64,000 bases of DNA from Salibacterium aidingense DSM 18341 (lineage in GTDB: Bacteria; Bacillota; Bacilli; Bacillales; Marinococcaceae). The stretch covers positions 124,001-188,000 of the forward strand of contig NZ_AUCI01000003.1 in NCBI RefSeq assembly GCF_000429685.1, in the 5' to 3' direction. A program made the position numbers and the translations under genes. Shown piece by piece: positions 43,511 to 52,934 of this stretch (the stretch's first letter is position 1; each line of letters starts with the position of its first letter). The notes under the pieces were generated by a model. The model saw nothing but the letters and a program-made list of their open reading frames with translations, made no database searches and was not told the origin of the DNA.

Positions 43511-44527
43511 CTACTCGCTGTATTGCCCGCCGGAGGTCCTGCGGCTGCTGAAATTACGGGATGGTTCTGCTTCTTCATAAGCATCCAGTATCTGCTGTAC
43601 GATCGTATGCCGGACAACATCCGTAGGCTGTAAATAAATAAATCCTATATTGTTAATGTGTTCCAGTATATGAATGGCTGTTTTCAAACCCGACTGCTGC
43701 CCTTTTGGAAGATCCACCTGCGTTAAATCTCCATTGACCACCATTTTTGACCCAAAGCCTAACCTGGTGAGGAACATTTTGATTTGTTCTCTTGTCGTGT
43801 TTTGGGCTTCATCGAGTATAACGAAGGCGTCTTCAAGCGTCCGCCCTCTCATATAGGCAAGCGGCGCAACCTCAATCGTGCCCCGCTCCATGAGGCGGGC
43901 TGTATGTTCAACACCGAATATATCATGAAGAGCATCATACAGCGGTCGAAGATAAGGGTCTACTTTTTCTTTTAGATCCCCTGGCAGAAACCCAAGGCTT
44001 TCTCCCGCTTCAACAGCCGGCCGGGTGAGTACGATCCGTTTTACGCTTCCCTCTTTTAATGCATTGACCGCCATTACTACAGCTAGATAAGTCTTCCCTG
44101 TACCTGCAGGGCCAATGCCGAAAATAAGGTCCTTTTTTCTGATAGCATCTACATATTCTTTTTGTCCAAGTGTTTTTACCACAATGGGCTTGCCTTTAGA
44201 GTTAACCGCTATTGTCTCCTGATACAGATCCTCCAATTGATCGAGTTTGTCCTCCCGGGCCAGCTGAATGGCATATATAACATCTCTTTCGGACAGCTTA
44301 ATCCCATTTCGAAGCAGCCGCACAAGAGAATCCAGGACTTCTTTTATTAAAGCAGCTTCTGCTTCTGGTCCGGATACGAGCAGGGATTCTCCTCTTGTAA
44401 TGATAGAAACGTTCAATTTTTCTTCGATTCGCTTTAAATGTATATCATTAGGACCGAACAAAATCTGCATTTCATTCGTATCTTTTACATCAAGTTCAAT
44501 AACCTGCTTTTCTGCCAATCTTCTCAT
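43511..44527 (-). CDS. phoH: PhoH-like ATPase
   Basis: A 338-residue protein. An N-terminal KH-like segment (about 15-75: LFGPNDIHLKRIEEKL, IITRGESLLVSG) precedes the PhoH ATPase domain: Walker A GIGPAGTGKTYLAV, RPAVEAGESLGFLPGDLKEK, Walker B FVILDEAQNTT, and VVNGDLTQVDLP. It is associated with ybeY and probably acts on RNA. The ATG at 44527 overlaps the yqfD stop (ATGA), but its RBS spacing is tight; TTG at 44518 is an alternative start. Confidence 0.93.
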   Translation of the reverse strand: MRRLAEKQVIELDVKDTNEMQILFGPNDIHLKRIEEKLNVSIITRGESLLVSGPEAEAALIKEVLDSLVRLLRNGIKLSERDVIYAIQLAREDKLDQLEDLYQETIAVNSKGKPIVVKTLGQKEYVDAIRKKDLIFGIGPAGTGKTYLAVVMAVNALKEGSVKRIVLTRPAVEAGESLGFLPGDLKEKVDPYLRPLYDALHDIFGVEHTARLMERGTIEVAPLAYMRGRTLEDAFVILDEAQNTTREQIKMFLTRLGFGSKMVVNGDLTQVDLPKGQQSGLKTAIHILEHINNIGFIYLQPTDVVRHTIVQQILDAYEEAEPSRNFSSRRTSGGQYSE

Positions 44528-45702
44528 TCTCCTTGGATGATCGGTGTTTCCGACTTAATATCTTCTATGACCTGATAGTGGATAACTAGTTTAACTTTAC
44601 CATTCTGCGTGTCCTCGTGCAAAATTTTTTCAGAAAGGATTTCCGCTTCCGGTGAGAGGGACTGTTGTATTTTATTATCTGCCGCTCGTTTGGCTTTTTC
44701 CACGGTGCTTTTTTCTGAAGTATTTTTGGTCTTACGGCTTTCCTGGTATTCATTTATCTTCAGGGCAATAGGAAGCTGCCATCCCCGGATGGAAGGACGA
44801 TACCGGCTTTCCTTTACTACAGATTGAGAAAATTGATCATCAGCCCCGAACCCCCATACAGGTATATCTTTCCCAAAGATCGTGATTTCATATTCTGTTT
44901 CTGATTCCCCGGTTAACGTTTGCAGCAGAAGATTTTCCGGCACGGCCACGGTCACCTTGTACCAGGTTTCCCCTAAAACTTTCCCTGTAGCCGCTACTGC
45001 CCTTGCATATTCTCCTTCCCCAATAAAACCCGATATAAGCAGCTCGTTTTCATGGACAAGATCATTCTGTTGAACTACTGGTTGTCCTTTTTCAGCATAT
45101 ATCTGGTGAATAACTGCGGTTTTAGAAGCAACGAGATGCCGAGGCTGCGCCGTTTCTGTTTCTTCCGGCAGAGTTTGTTCGACTACTTCAAAATGATAGG
45201 TCGTCCCATTTTTATTCATACCAATCCATGTCGTCCCTTCGATTTCATTCATTAACGCTGATTGAATGGTTTTGGAATCAGGCAGAAGGAACTGAAAGCC
45301 CCCTATTTTGACCCCCATATCCTGAAGATGGTTCCGAAGTTTATTTTCAAGAGGAGGATCGGCCCCTTCTATTTCTATATTCCATATCATCTGGGACAAC
45401 ACAACTGTAATAATGACAAATAATAGAATTCCAACTGTAACGCCCCACCTTCTTTTCAAGTAACCAAATGATTTTTCATAAAACGAAGGGTCGGTCACTT
45501 CCATCTCACAATGATATTTTTGAGCAATGGATTCAATATCACTGATATGACGGGTGGAGGCATGAAAAACCGCCGCCTCGTTTTTTGATTTTTCTATATG
45601 ATGTAATACGATGGAGTCGGAAAGACAGTGATTGATTACCTGTTCAATGTGAGGCCCTTGTATATAAATTCTTACTTCAGAAAAGTGACGTTTTTTCTTC
45701 AT
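44524..45702 (-). CDS. yqfD: Sporulation protein YqfD
   Basis: A 392-residue membrane protein needed for efficient sporulation in B. subtilis. A cytoplasmic N-terminal ~85 residues (VRIYIQGPHIEQVINHCLSD), one membrane segment (WGVTVGILLFVIITVVLSQMIW), then a large external domain with a POTRA-like stretch (NHLQDMGVKIGGFQFLLPD), WIGMNKNGTTYHFEVVEQTL and a late KVKLVIHYQVIEDI. It overlaps yqfC by 26 bases and phoH by 4, so the yqfC-yqfD-phoH genes are coupled. Confidence 0.92.
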   Translation of the reverse strand: MKKKRHFSEVRIYIQGPHIEQVINHCLSDSIVLHHIEKSKNEAAVFHASTRHISDIESIAQKYHCEMEVTDPSFYEKSFGYLKRRWGVTVGILLFVIITVVLSQMIWNIEIEGADPPLENKLRNHLQDMGVKIGGFQFLLPDSKTIQSALMNEIEGTTWIGMNKNGTTYHFEVVEQTLPEETETAQPRHLVASKTAVIHQIYAEKGQPVVQQNDLVHENELLISGFIGEGEYARAVAATGKVLGETWYKVTVAVPENLLLQTLTGESETEYEITIFGKDIPVWGFGADDQFSQSVVKESRYRPSIRGWQLPIALKINEYQESRKTKNTSEKSTVEKAKRAADNKIQQSLSPEAEILSEKILHEDTQNGKVKLVIHYQVIEDIKSETPIIQGE

Positions 45703-45991
45703 TCCATCCTCCCTCCGTCTTCCCTCCAGGATAAGCTACTTCTCGGATTTTGCCTTCAATCAGCAACTCTTCCGGATATATTTTTTTTATAATAAATTGT
45801 TCCCCTTTTATCAGCAGTTCCCCCTCGGCCAGCTTCAGACGGATGGTTTCTTTTGAAAAAAAGAGCACACCGCGGTGGTTTTCCACGTGTAATTGATGCT
45901 GGCCTATCATTGTCAATCGAGGTGTGTCCAGTAATACATCCTCCGGCAGTGTTAATTTTTCTGTGAGCCAACGTTTCCATTGATCCAGCAT
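45677..45991 (-). CDS. yqfC: Sporulation protein YqfC
   Basis: A 104-residue protein: LDQWKRWLTEKLTLPEDVLL, then TPRLTMIGQHQLHVENHRGV and a beta-rich LKLAEGELLIKGEQFIIKKI. This matches the YabP/YqfC family expressed in the mother cell. The ATG at 45991 has AAAGGGG 8 bases upstream; the ORF start at 46051 is unsupported. CATACAAA at 46026-46033 resembles a sigma-E -10, but the -35 spacing is off, so sigma-E control is only suggested by family knowledge. Confidence 0.85.
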   Translation of the reverse strand: MLDQWKRWLTEKLTLPEDVLLDTPRLTMIGQHQLHVENHRGVLFFSKETIRLKLAEGELLIKGEQFIIKKIYPEELLIEGKIREVAYPGGKTEGGWNEEKTSLF

Positions 45992-46056
45992 CTCATGCAC
46001 CCCTTTTCTCATCATATGTTTGCATTTTGTATGTATCACTTTTTGCTTCACAATGA

Positions 46057-46095
46057 TAAAAAAAGAACGCCCGGGCTCACATCACCCGGACGTTT
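46057..46095 (-). terminator. Terminator of the yqeZ-floA-yqfB operon
   Basis: AACGTCCGGG and CCCGGGCGTT pair with one mismatch and lead into CTTTTTTTAT on the minus strand. Confidence 0.8.
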
Positions 46096-46123
46096 CATCA
46101 AAACGAATTTTTCTAGTGGAAGA

Positions 46124-46630
46124 TTATCGTGTTTTTCGGTATGCGTTTTTTCTATGAGTCGAGTATGGCCGCCGGGACTTCGGCGCTCCCAGAACCTCCG
46201 CCCATATGATACCCTGCCTTGCATTCTCAGGCGTAACGGGGGCAATGCCTCCGGGAGCTGGTCTTCTCCTCCCAGCTGGTCTTGTATCTACTGAAGGACT
46301 GCCAGCTTTTTCTGCCGCTTCTCTTGCTCGTTCCTGCTTCCTGCGCAGTTCTTCCATTTCTTCATGGTACGGTTCATAGCCGGCACGATCTGGCTTCACC
46401 AATTCTCCTTCAGCTTCCGGTACTGGTTTAGTCGGCCGCTGACTGGATGTTGTTTCTTCTTTTTGATTCTGAAAAATATCCTTCCAGTCTTTTTGATCTT
46501 CATTTCGGCGGCCGCTGGTCTCCGACTGTTCCTGTCCGCCTCTATTGCGGTTAAACAGGGAAATCAAACCGCCAATCAGCAGCGCCAGAATAAAGATATT
46601 TCCAAAAATCAGTTCAAAAATGGCTTCCAA
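46124..46630 (-). CDS. Membrane-anchored protein downstream of FloA (YqfB position)
   Basis: A 168-residue protein. One N-terminal membrane segment (LIFGNIFILALLIGGLISLF) is followed by a long, charged, low-complexity cytoplasmic part rich in Gln, Glu and Arg. A short conserved-looking tail is IIWAEVLGAPKSRRPY. Proteins with a WAEVLGxPxxRxPH tail accompany floA in Bacillaceae. Function unknown; likely a FloA microdomain partner. The start is TTG at 46630 following GGAAGGGGGG. It follows floA by 33 bases and precedes the operon terminator. Confidence 0.7.
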   Translation of the reverse strand: MEAIFELIFGNIFILALLIGGLISLFNRNRGGQEQSETSGRRNEDQKDWKDIFQNQKEETTSSQRPTKPVPEAEGELVKPDRAGYEPYHEEMEELRRKQERAREAAEKAGSPSVDTRPAGRRRPAPGGIAPVTPENARQGIIWAEVLGAPKSRRPYSTHRKNAYRKTR

Positions 46631-46663
46631 GGGGGTCCCCCCTTCCTTCTATCCGCTGAGCCA

Positions 46664-47680
46664 TTACAAATCGGTCCCCGGATTATTGCTGTACCCATCT
46701 TCGTCGTTTCCTTTGGATTCTTTACCAATAGCGTCCCGCATATCTGTATCAGCACTGATATTCTGGTAATTCATATAATCCATGACCCCGAGATTGCCTG
46801 CTTTAAAGGCTTCGGCCATGGCCATCGGCACTTCAGCTTCCGCTTCTGTAACCTTGGCGCGCATTTCTTCCACTTTTGCTTTCATTTCCTGTTCATGCGC
46901 AACAGCCATGGCACGGCGTTCTTCGGCTTTGGCCTGGGCAATCTTCTTGTCTGCTTCTGCCTGATCAGTCTGCAGACCGGCACCAATGTTCTTGCCAATA
47001 TCAATGTCGGCAATATCAATGGAAAGGATTTCAAAGGCCGTTCCGGAATCTAGTCCTTTTTTGAGAACAGTCTGGGAAATCATATCAGGATTTTCAAGCA
47101 CCGCTTTGTGATCGGTGGAAGACCCGATGGTTGATACAATCCCCTCCCCAACACGGGCAATCACTGTATCTTCACCGGCGCCCCCAACGAGACGGTCTAT
47201 GTTCGCACGAACAGTAATCCTGGCCTTGGCTTTCACTTCTATCCCATCCATCGCCACACCGGCAATAAACGGTGTTTCAATCACCTTCGGGTTAACACTC
47301 ATTTGAACTGCTTCCAGCACATCCCGCCCGGCAAGATCAATCGCGGCACAGCGTTCAAAGGTGAGTTCGATATTCGCACGTTGAGCGGCGATAAGAGCAT
47401 TAACCACACGATCCACATTGCCTCCTGCGAGATAATGCCCTTCTAGTTTATTCAATTCAATGTTAAGACCTGCTTTTTCAGCTTTAATTAACGGGTTCAC
47501 CACTCTGGCCGGGATAACTCTCCGCAGTCTCATACCCACAAGCTGGAAAATACCTATTTTCACTCCAGCAGCAAGCGCAGAAATCCAAAGCATGATAGGT
47601 ACAAACGTAAATAGAACAGCCAGCAGAATAAATGCCAGCACCAGTACAATAATTAATGTTAAATCCACGGGCATATCCAT
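46664..47680 (-). CDS. floA: Flotillin-like protein FloA
   Basis: A 338-residue SPFH-family scaffold of functional membrane microdomains. An N-terminal membrane segment ([25 protein letters not shown]) and the SPFH domain include [40 protein letters not shown] and [20 protein letters not shown] coiled-coil region (about 225-290) is rich in Glu and Ala ([20 protein letters not shown]). Almost identical over long blocks to B. subtilis FloA/YqfA. RBS GGAGG, 7 bases before ATG. It follows the long NfeD gene by 19 bases in a sigma-W-type operon. Confidence 0.97.
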   Translation of the reverse strand: MDMPVDLTLIIVLVLAFILLAVLFTFVPIMLWISALAAGVKIGIFQLVGMRLRRVIPARVVNPLIKAEKAGLNIELNKLEGHYLAGGNVDRVVNALIAAQRANIELTFERCAAIDLAGRDVLEAVQMSVNPKVIETPFIAGVAMDGIEVKAKARITVRANIDRLVGGAGEDTVIARVGEGIVSTIGSSTDHKAVLENPDMISQTVLKKGLDSGTAFEILSIDIADIDIGKNIGAGLQTDQAEADKKIAQAKAEERRAMAVAHEQEMKAKVEEMRAKVTEAEAEVPMAMAEAFKAGNLGVMDYMNYQNISADTDMRDAIGKESKGNDEDGYSNNPGTDL

Positions 47681-47699
47681 GGGGAATCCTCCTTCATGT

Positions 47700-49022
47700 T
47701 CAATTGTTTATTCCTCGTACAACAATTCTGGAACCTTTTGCCTCTACTACCTTTACCTGTTGTCCTTTTTCAATATATCCTCCTTCCGATATAACGTCAA
47801 GGCGCTCCTCCCCTAATATAACAGATCCAGAGGGCCGGAGCGGAGTCAATGAGGTGCCGGTCCGGCCAATCAGTTCGTCCCGGCTTTCATTAGAAATAAA
47901 CCCTTCTTCGGTAGTCACGGAGTCCTGAAGTACAAAGCGTCTCATCGGTCCTCGTTTTCCAAATACGGTGAACAGGACAATGATTGCAATGATAGACAAT
48001 ACTGCTGCTATGAGAATGGAAACAGCTATATTTACAGTGGAATAGGAAGCAAAGAAAAGACTCCCGATCACAGCGCCAATTCCGAAAATGCCGAAAATAC
48101 CAAATCCCGGCATGAATATTTCAACAAGCAGCAGTAAGGCCCCTACCACAAAAAGTATCAACGATTCAAACCCTGCAAATCCGGCAATTGCATGGCCGAA
48201 GAAAAATAGAAACAAAGAGAGCAGGCCAAGAATTCCCGGGATACCAAATCCAGGGGAATACAGCTCTACAATTAAACCGATGCTTCCTACACTTAACAAG
48301 ATAGGTATCAGTACTGGATTGGTCACAAACCGTGCGATTTTTTCCGCTGCACTGATTTGCGCCTCTTCTACTTCCGCCTCTTCCAGATTTAAAGCCTCAA
48401 GCAGCACCTCCCTGTCTTCCGCAATGTATTCGGCATAGCCGACTTCTTCCGCTTCTGCCGCCGTCAGCGTTAACAAATCACCTTCTCCCGCCCTATATTC
48501 AGGTATGTCAACGTTCGGATCTGCCATGGCCAGTGCATATTGGGGATCACGGCCATTTAACTCAGCTGCGTTCTGCATATTTTTTTCCCATCGTGATTGG
48601 GCTTTATCCCCGGCCGCATTTCCCGCACCGTCAATCACCTGAGCCGCTCCCATTTCTGTGCCTGGAGCCATTGCTATTTCATCCGCGCTCAGCGCCAGAA
48701 AGGCCCCCGCAGACATGGCTTCTTCGACTACATACGCGGTCGTCGGAGCAGGGGCATCTTCAATGATGGAAGCAATGTTGCCGGCAGCATCCACTGCCCC
48801 TCCAGGAGTATCAACCTCAAGGATAATATGATCGGCTCCGGCCTCTTGCGCTTCTTCCATCGCCCGTTCCAGAAAAGATTCCAGGCCTCTTTCCACTGTC
48901 TGTTCCACCGGAATCACATACACTTTTTCCTCCGGTGCCGCTGCCATTTTTTCGACGTGCAAACTAAAAAGAAAGATAATGATGGAAAATATGCCAATGA
49001 TTGGTCTTTGCAAACGATTCAT
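47700..49022 (-). CDS. yqeZ: Long NfeD protein with serine-protease domain (YqeZ)
   Basis: A 440-residue protein. A signal-like N-terminus ([19 protein letters not shown]) is followed by a ClpP-class serine protease domain (about 30-215: [39 protein letters not shown] with the Ser). Four or five membrane helices follow, and a C-terminal NfeD OB fold (about 370-438: [33 protein letters not shown]). Partner of FloA in membrane organisation and antimicrobial stress. The ATG at 49022 has GAGGGAG 4 bases upstream; the longer frame from 49127 is unsupported and begins upstream of the promoter. Confidence 0.93.
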   Translation of the reverse strand: MNRLQRPIIGIFSIIIFLFSLHVEKMAAAPEEKVYVIPVEQTVERGLESFLERAMEEAQEAGADHIILEVDTPGGAVDAAGNIASIIEDAPAPTTAYVVEEAMSAGAFLALSADEIAMAPGTEMGAAQVIDGAGNAAGDKAQSRWEKNMQNAAELNGRDPQYALAMADPNVDIPEYRAGEGDLLTLTAAEAEEVGYAEYIAEDREVLLEALNLEEAEVEEAQISAAEKIARFVTNPVLIPILLSVGSIGLIVELYSPGFGIPGILGLLSLFLFFFGHAIAGFAGFESLILFVVGALLLLVEIFMPGFGIFGIFGIGAVIGSLFFASYSTVNIAVSILIAAVLSIIAIIVLFTVFGKRGPMRRFVLQDSVTTEEGFISNESRDELIGRTGTSLTPLRPSGSVILGEERLDVISEGGYIEKGQQVKVVEAKGSRIVVRGINN

Positions 49023-49065
49023 TTCACTCCCTCGTTTCCTGGCAATTCCCTGTCTTGGTGTCCTA

Positions 49066-49082
49066 CGTTTCAGACCGAAACG
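49066..49082. repeat. Inverted repeat in the yqeZ 5' leader
   Basis: CGTTTC-AGACC-GAAACG, a 6-bp stem with a 5-base loop between the sigma-W promoter and yqeZ. Likely a small leader hairpin. Confidence 0.4.
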
Positions 49083-49100
49083 ATGGGGGGCCTCCCTATT

Positions 49101-49126
49101 TACGTAAACGATCGGAAAACGTTTCA
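49101..49126 (-). promoter_or_regulatory. Sigma-W-type promoter of yqeZ-floA-yqfB
   Basis: Minus strand TGAAAC, exactly 16 bases, CGTA, the canonical SigW promoter. The B. subtilis yqeZ-yqfA-yqfB operon is a known SigW target. Confidence 0.85.
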
Positions 49127-49212
49127 ATTTTTTCTCTTGATGCCCCTTATTATACCATTTTTCTCTGAATTTCTCCTACATTAAAAGAGATTCGTCTGTT
49201 TTCATTCAATAA

Positions 49213-49248
49213 GAAAAACGGATCTTGGGAAAACCACCCAGGATCCGT
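49213..49248 (-). terminator. Second terminator after yqeY
   Basis: ACGGATCCTGGG and CCCAAGATCCGT pair with one mismatch, followed by TTTTTCTT on the minus strand. It is tandem with 49273-49306 and insulates the floA operon. Confidence 0.8.
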
Positions 49249-49272
49249 CCTTGCTCCAGGACGGCATAAAAT

Positions 49273-49306
49273 AAAAAGCATTCCCCGTTGTAGAGGAATG
49301 CTTTTT
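49273..49306 (-). terminator. First terminator after yqeY
   Basis: AAAAAGCATTCC pairs with GGAATGCTTTTT around a 10-base loop, ending next to the yqeY stop. Confidence 0.92.
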
Positions 49307-49307
49307 A

Positions 49308-49742
49308 TCAGGTTAAATAGCGCTGAACAAGTTTGTTTACTTGACCGCCGTCTGCCCTGCCCTGTACTTTCGGCATGACAGCTGACATCACCTTTCCCAT
49401 ATCACTTTTCGAAGACGCTCCGGTTTCTGTTATCGTTTCTTTAACGATCTCGTCCAGTTCTTCTTCGGAAAACGGTTTGGGCATATATTCAGATAGAACA
49501 GCCATTTCCTGTTCGATCTCCTGTTTTAAATCATCTCTTCCCGCTTTTTCAAACTCATGGAGGGATTCTTTCCGTTGTTTCCATTCACGGTTCAGGACGG
49601 TAAGAACTTCACTCTCTTCTAGTTCCCTGCCTTCTTTAATCGCTTCATTTTGAAGGGACGATTTTACCCCCCGAATGACAGAAAGTTTTGTTTTGTCCCT
49701 GGCTTTCAGGGAGCTCTTTAAATCTTCATTCAAACGATCCAT
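49308..49742 (-). CDS. yqeY: GatB/YqeY domain protein
   Basis: A 144-residue protein homologous to the tRNA-binding tail domain of GatB: RLNEDLKSSLKARDKTKLSVIRGVKSSLQN, EYMPKPFSEEELDEIV, GASSKSDMGKVMSAVMPKVQGRADGG. Its role is unclear, probably linked to aminoacyl-tRNA amidation or tRNA binding. The annotated ATG lies 15 bases from the nearest Shine-Dalgarno (AAGGTG). A CTG four codons upstream has perfect 7-base spacing and would align with the start of B. subtilis YqeY, so a CUG start is possible. It follows rpsU by 29 bases as in B. subtilis. Confidence 0.9.
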   Translation of the reverse strand: MDRLNEDLKSSLKARDKTKLSVIRGVKSSLQNEAIKEGRELEESEVLTVLNREWKQRKESLHEFEKAGRDDLKQEIEQEMAVLSEYMPKPFSEEELDEIVKETITETGASSKSDMGKVMSAVMPKVQGRADGGQVNKLVQRYLT

Positions 49743-49771
49743 GAGCTTCAGCGTGAAGCACCTTCTTTCAT

Positions 49772-49945
49772 TTAAAACTTTCGCTTTCGAGCCGCTTCAG
49801 ATTTTCTCTTGCGTTTTACGCTTGGCTTTTCGTGGTGCTTTCGCTTACGAACTTCAGCCATTGTTCCTTCTTTAGAAAGATCGCGTTTAAAACGGCGAAG
49901 AGCGGCATCAATATTTTCGTTCTTACGAACCCGGGTCTCAGCCAT
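49772..49945 (-). CDS. rpsU: 30S ribosomal protein S21
   Basis: A 57-residue basic protein: [20 protein letters not shown], then [20 protein letters not shown]. Typical bS21, which sits near the 3' end of 16S rRNA on the platform. GGAGGGAGGG precedes the ATG at 49945; the longer frame is not real. Cotranscribed with yqeY from the promoter at 50074-50102. Confidence 0.96.
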   Translation of the reverse strand: MAETRVRKNENIDAALRRFKRDLSKEGTMAEVRKRKHHEKPSVKRKRKSEAARKRKF

Positions 49946-50073
49946 ATGAATCCCTCCCTCCGAACAACCAGTACAGCCACTAATTAAACAATAACGGAGT
50001 TCCTTGCATGTACAACGTAAAAATCGTTTATCTTGGGTGTTTCCGTTTTGAAAAACAATGGCTATTTCCACAA

Positions 50074-50102
50074 ATTATAAAACAATGCAGGTCAAAAATC
50101 AA
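50074..50102 (-). promoter_or_regulatory. Sigma-A promoter of rpsU-yqeY
   Basis: Minus strand TTGATT, 17 bases, TATAAT; about 130 bases ahead of the rpsU start. Confidence 0.65.
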
Positions 50103-50130
50103 TACTTTCCTTCAATAACGGGCTTACGAA

Positions 50131-50799
50131 TTAATAAGAGGAGGATCCGGTCTGTCCAGAGACAATCGCTGTGCCGGAACTAGTGCCTAGACGATCAGCC
50201 CCCGCTTCGATCATGGCAAGGGCAGTCTGTTCATCTTTTACGCCCCCGCTGGCTTTTACCTTGACCTGACCGCCGACAACCCGCTTCATCAATTTAACAT
50301 CTTCGAGCGTGGCTCCTCCCCCGGCAAAACCCGTGGAGGTTTTCACAAAATCTGCTCCGGCCTGCACAGCCAGGGAACAGGCCTTTTCTTTTTCTTTTTC
50401 GGTTAACAGTACTGTTTCAATAATTACTTTGACGAGAGCTTTATCAGATGCAGCCTGCACAACGGCTTCCATATCCGAACGGACGTCTTTTTCTTTCCCG
50501 CTTTTTAAAGCACCGATATTTATAACCATGTCTATTTCCGAAGCACCTTCTGCAATCGCCTTCTCCGCTTCGAAAGCTTTTACAGAAGTCAACGTTGCCC
50601 CCAGTGGAAACCCTATGACGGTACATACTTTCACTTTTGTGTCCTTTAATACCTCATACGCGGCCGGAACCATGGAAGGGTTAATGCAGACGGAAGCAAA
50701 CTGGTGTGTTTCTGCTTCTTCACAAAGCTGCAGCACCTGTTCCTGGGTAGACTCAGGTTTCAAAAGGGTATGATCTATCATGGAAGCCAATGAACTCAT
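50131..50799 (-). CDS. deoC: Deoxyribose-phosphate aldolase
   Basis: A 222-residue class I aldolase that splits 2-deoxyribose-5-phosphate to glyceraldehyde-3-phosphate and acetaldehyde. The Schiff-base Lys is in [13 protein letters not shown], the second catalytic Lys in [32 protein letters not shown] and [11 protein letters not shown] are conserved barrel strands. RBS AAAGGACGG before ATG. It follows mtaB by 23 bases, so it is probably the last gene of the hrcA-to-mtaB block or a readthrough partner. Confidence 0.95.
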   Translation of the reverse strand: MSSLASMIDHTLLKPESTQEQVLQLCEEAETHQFASVCINPSMVPAAYEVLKDTKVKVCTVIGFPLGATLTSVKAFEAEKAIAEGASEIDMVINIGALKSGKEKDVRSDMEAVVQAASDKALVKVIIETVLLTEKEKEKACSLAVQAGADFVKTSTGFAGGGATLEDVKLMKRVVGGQVKVKASGGVKDEQTALAMIEAGADRLGTSSGTAIVSGQTGSSSY

Positions 50800-50822
50800 T
50801 TTATCCGTCCTTTCCAGCCTGT

Positions 50823-52157
50823 TTAGGCAAGCACTCTGTCTTCACTTTCCTTTGCCAACCTTACAAATTCCCCCATATTATAGGGGTAACCGGCTTCTTT
50901 TAGTTTGACCTTTACTATTTTTCCGACCAAATCATCGGTTCCTTCAAATTTCACCCGCAGATAATTCGACGTGTAACCAACATACAGCCCTGTTTCTTCA
51001 TCCTTTTCCTCCGGTATCACATCCAATTCCATTCCTTCATAGCCGGCGGCATATTCTTTGGTAAGCTGGTTGGAAAGTTCTATTAAATGATGAACACGCT
51101 GCTGTTTTATCTCGCTGTCTACCTGGTTATCCATTTTTGAAGCAGGAGTTCCGGTTCGTTTCGAGTAAGGAAAAACATGCAGTTCCGAAAATTTATTCTC
51201 CGCAATAAATTGATAGGTTTCCTTAAATTCTTCTTCCGTTTCTCCCGGGAATCCGACAATGACATCGGTGGTCACCGCAAGGCCCGGCAGTGCTTTTTTC
51301 AGTTTCTCAATTTTTGCCGCATAATATTCCGTTGTGTATTTTCTTCTCATTCTTTTTAAAACCGTATTAGAACCGGATTGCAGTGGGACGTGCAGATGAT
51401 TGACAATTTTATTCGATTGATCGATAACATGGATCACTTCATCTGTGATCTGGCTTGCTTCGATAGAGGAAATTCTCAGCCTTTTCAACCCGTCCACTTT
51501 TTCAAGCTCTTGGAGCAAATCTGCGAAGCTGTAATCTTTCATGTCTTCCCCATAGCCGGCGGTATGAATGCCGGTCAGTACAATTTCTTTATAGCCGGCC
51601 TCTACCAGTTGGTTTGCCTGTTGGATTACGTCTTCCGGTTTTCTGGAACGCAGAAGACCACGCGCCCACGGTATGATACAGAACGTACAGAAATTATTGC
51701 AGCCTTCCTGAATTTTTAAAGAGGCTCTTGTACGGTCCGTGAAATCCGGAACATCAAGCTCTTCATATACCCGGGTTTTCATAATGTTTCCCACTCCATT
51801 GATCGGTTGTCGTTCCTTTTTGAATTGTTCGATATACCCGATCATCTTGGAGCGATCCTGCGTGCCTACTACTACATCGACTCCCGGTATTTCCATAATC
51901 TCGGCCGGGGAGGTCTGGGCATAGCACCCGGTTACACAAACTACTGCTTCCGGGTTTTTCCGCACCGCTCTGCGGATAACCTGTCTGCTTTTTTTATCAC
52001 CGGTATTTGTAACCGTACACGTATTAATTACATATACATCTGCCTGTTTGTCAAATTCCTCTTTTTCATATCCTGCCTGCTTAAAAAGCTGCCAAATAGC
52101 TTCTGTTTCATAATGGTTCACTTTGCAGCCAAGTGTATGGAATGCTACCGAAGGCAT
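50823..52157 (-). CDS. mtaB: tRNA t6A37 methylthiotransferase MtaB
   Basis: A 444-residue radical SAM enzyme that converts t6A37 to ms2t6A37. The N-terminal UPF0004 domain has cluster cysteines in [18 protein letters not shown] and VTGCYAQ. The radical SAM CxxxCxxC is GCNNFCTFC (about 145-155). A TRAM domain ends the protein ([20 protein letters not shown]). The Bacillus homologue is yqeV. It follows rsmE by 6 bases in a tight operon. Confidence 0.95.
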   Translation of the reverse strand: MPSVAFHTLGCKVNHYETEAIWQLFKQAGYEKEEFDKQADVYVINTCTVTNTGDKKSRQVIRRAVRKNPEAVVCVTGCYAQTSPAEIMEIPGVDVVVGTQDRSKMIGYIEQFKKERQPINGVGNIMKTRVYEELDVPDFTDRTRASLKIQEGCNNFCTFCIIPWARGLLRSRKPEDVIQQANQLVEAGYKEIVLTGIHTAGYGEDMKDYSFADLLQELEKVDGLKRLRISSIEASQITDEVIHVIDQSNKIVNHLHVPLQSGSNTVLKRMRRKYTTEYYAAKIEKLKKALPGLAVTTDVIVGFPGETEEEFKETYQFIAENKFSELHVFPYSKRTGTPASKMDNQVDSEIKQQRVHHLIELSNQLTKEYAAGYEGMELDVIPEEKDEETGLYVGYTSNYLRVKFEGTDDLVGKIVKVKLKEAGYPYNMGEFVRLAKESEDRVLA

Positions 52158-52163
52158 GAATGT

Positions 52164-52910
52164 TCACCTCAATATTTCGTAATGATATGACAAGGCCGAT
52201 AAAAGATAGAGGGGCGCCGTTTCACTCCTCAAAATTCTCGGACCCAAACTGACCGCACGGCAGCCGCTGCTCTTCCATGCATCCGCTTCTTTTTCACTGA
52301 TGCCCCCTTCCGGCCCGATAACAGCCAGAATAGAGGAAGGCATAGGGTGGAGCACGTCTGCCAAATCATGATGCTGTCCGTGTCTCGCCTGTTCTTCATA
52401 TAAATATACAGCGGCGTCAAAAGAAAAGGACTTCTCCAGCATCATTTCTGTTGAATGGTAATATAATACATCTGGAACAAATAGTCTTTCTGCCTGTTCC
52501 GCTGCTTCTTTGGCAATTTTACGAAGACGTTCCAGCTTTTTTTTGACTTTACTGCTTTCCCATTTTACCACAGATCTTTCTCCTGAATACAGATAGAAAG
52601 AAGATGCCCCCAGTTCTGTTCCCTTTTGAATAACAAACTCCAGTTTATCTCCTTTTACTAAAGACTGGGCAATTGTAATAGAGACAGGGAGTTCTGCCTG
52701 CTCATGCAGTTCCTTTAATACAACGGCCGTGACGACGTTTGTTTCCATCGACGTAATTTCACAAAGAGTCTGCCGCCCCTGATTATTTAAACATATAATC
52801 TTATCCCCGCTCTTCAAGCGCATCACTTTAGCAATATGTTTGACATCTTCTCCAGTAATCCGAACGTCCTGCTCTGACATCTGCTCCGGAGGTACAAAAT
52901 ATCTCTGCAT
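52164..52910 (-). CDS. rsmE: 16S rRNA (uracil(1498)-N3)-methyltransferase
   Basis: A 248-residue SPOUT methyltransferase. The N-terminal PUA-like domain begins QRYFVPPEQMSEQDVRITGE, and VRITGEDVKHIAKVMRLKSG is typical. The knot region contains ILAVIGPEGGISEKEADAW and LGPRILRSETAPLYLLSALS. It methylates U1498 on the mature 30S subunit. Between prmA (24 bases) and mtaB (6 bases). Confidence 0.95.
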   Translation of the reverse strand: MQRYFVPPEQMSEQDVRITGEDVKHIAKVMRLKSGDKIICLNNQGRQTLCEITSMETNVVTAVVLKELHEQAELPVSITIAQSLVKGDKLEFVIQKGTELGASSFYLYSGERSVVKWESSKVKKKLERLRKIAKEAAEQAERLFVPDVLYYHSTEMMLEKSFSFDAAVYLYEEQARHGQHHDLADVLHPMPSSILAVIGPEGGISEKEADAWKSSGCRAVSLGPRILRSETAPLYLLSALSYHYEILR

Positions 52911-52934
52911 CGCTTTGCTACACCCCGTCCAGAC

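Noticed and set aside
46024-46060. Sigma-E promoter for yqfC (CATACAAA with TATCATT upstream)
   Set aside because: The -10 is good but the spacing to the -35-like word is 18 bases instead of the usual 13-15, so I mention it only in the gene entry.
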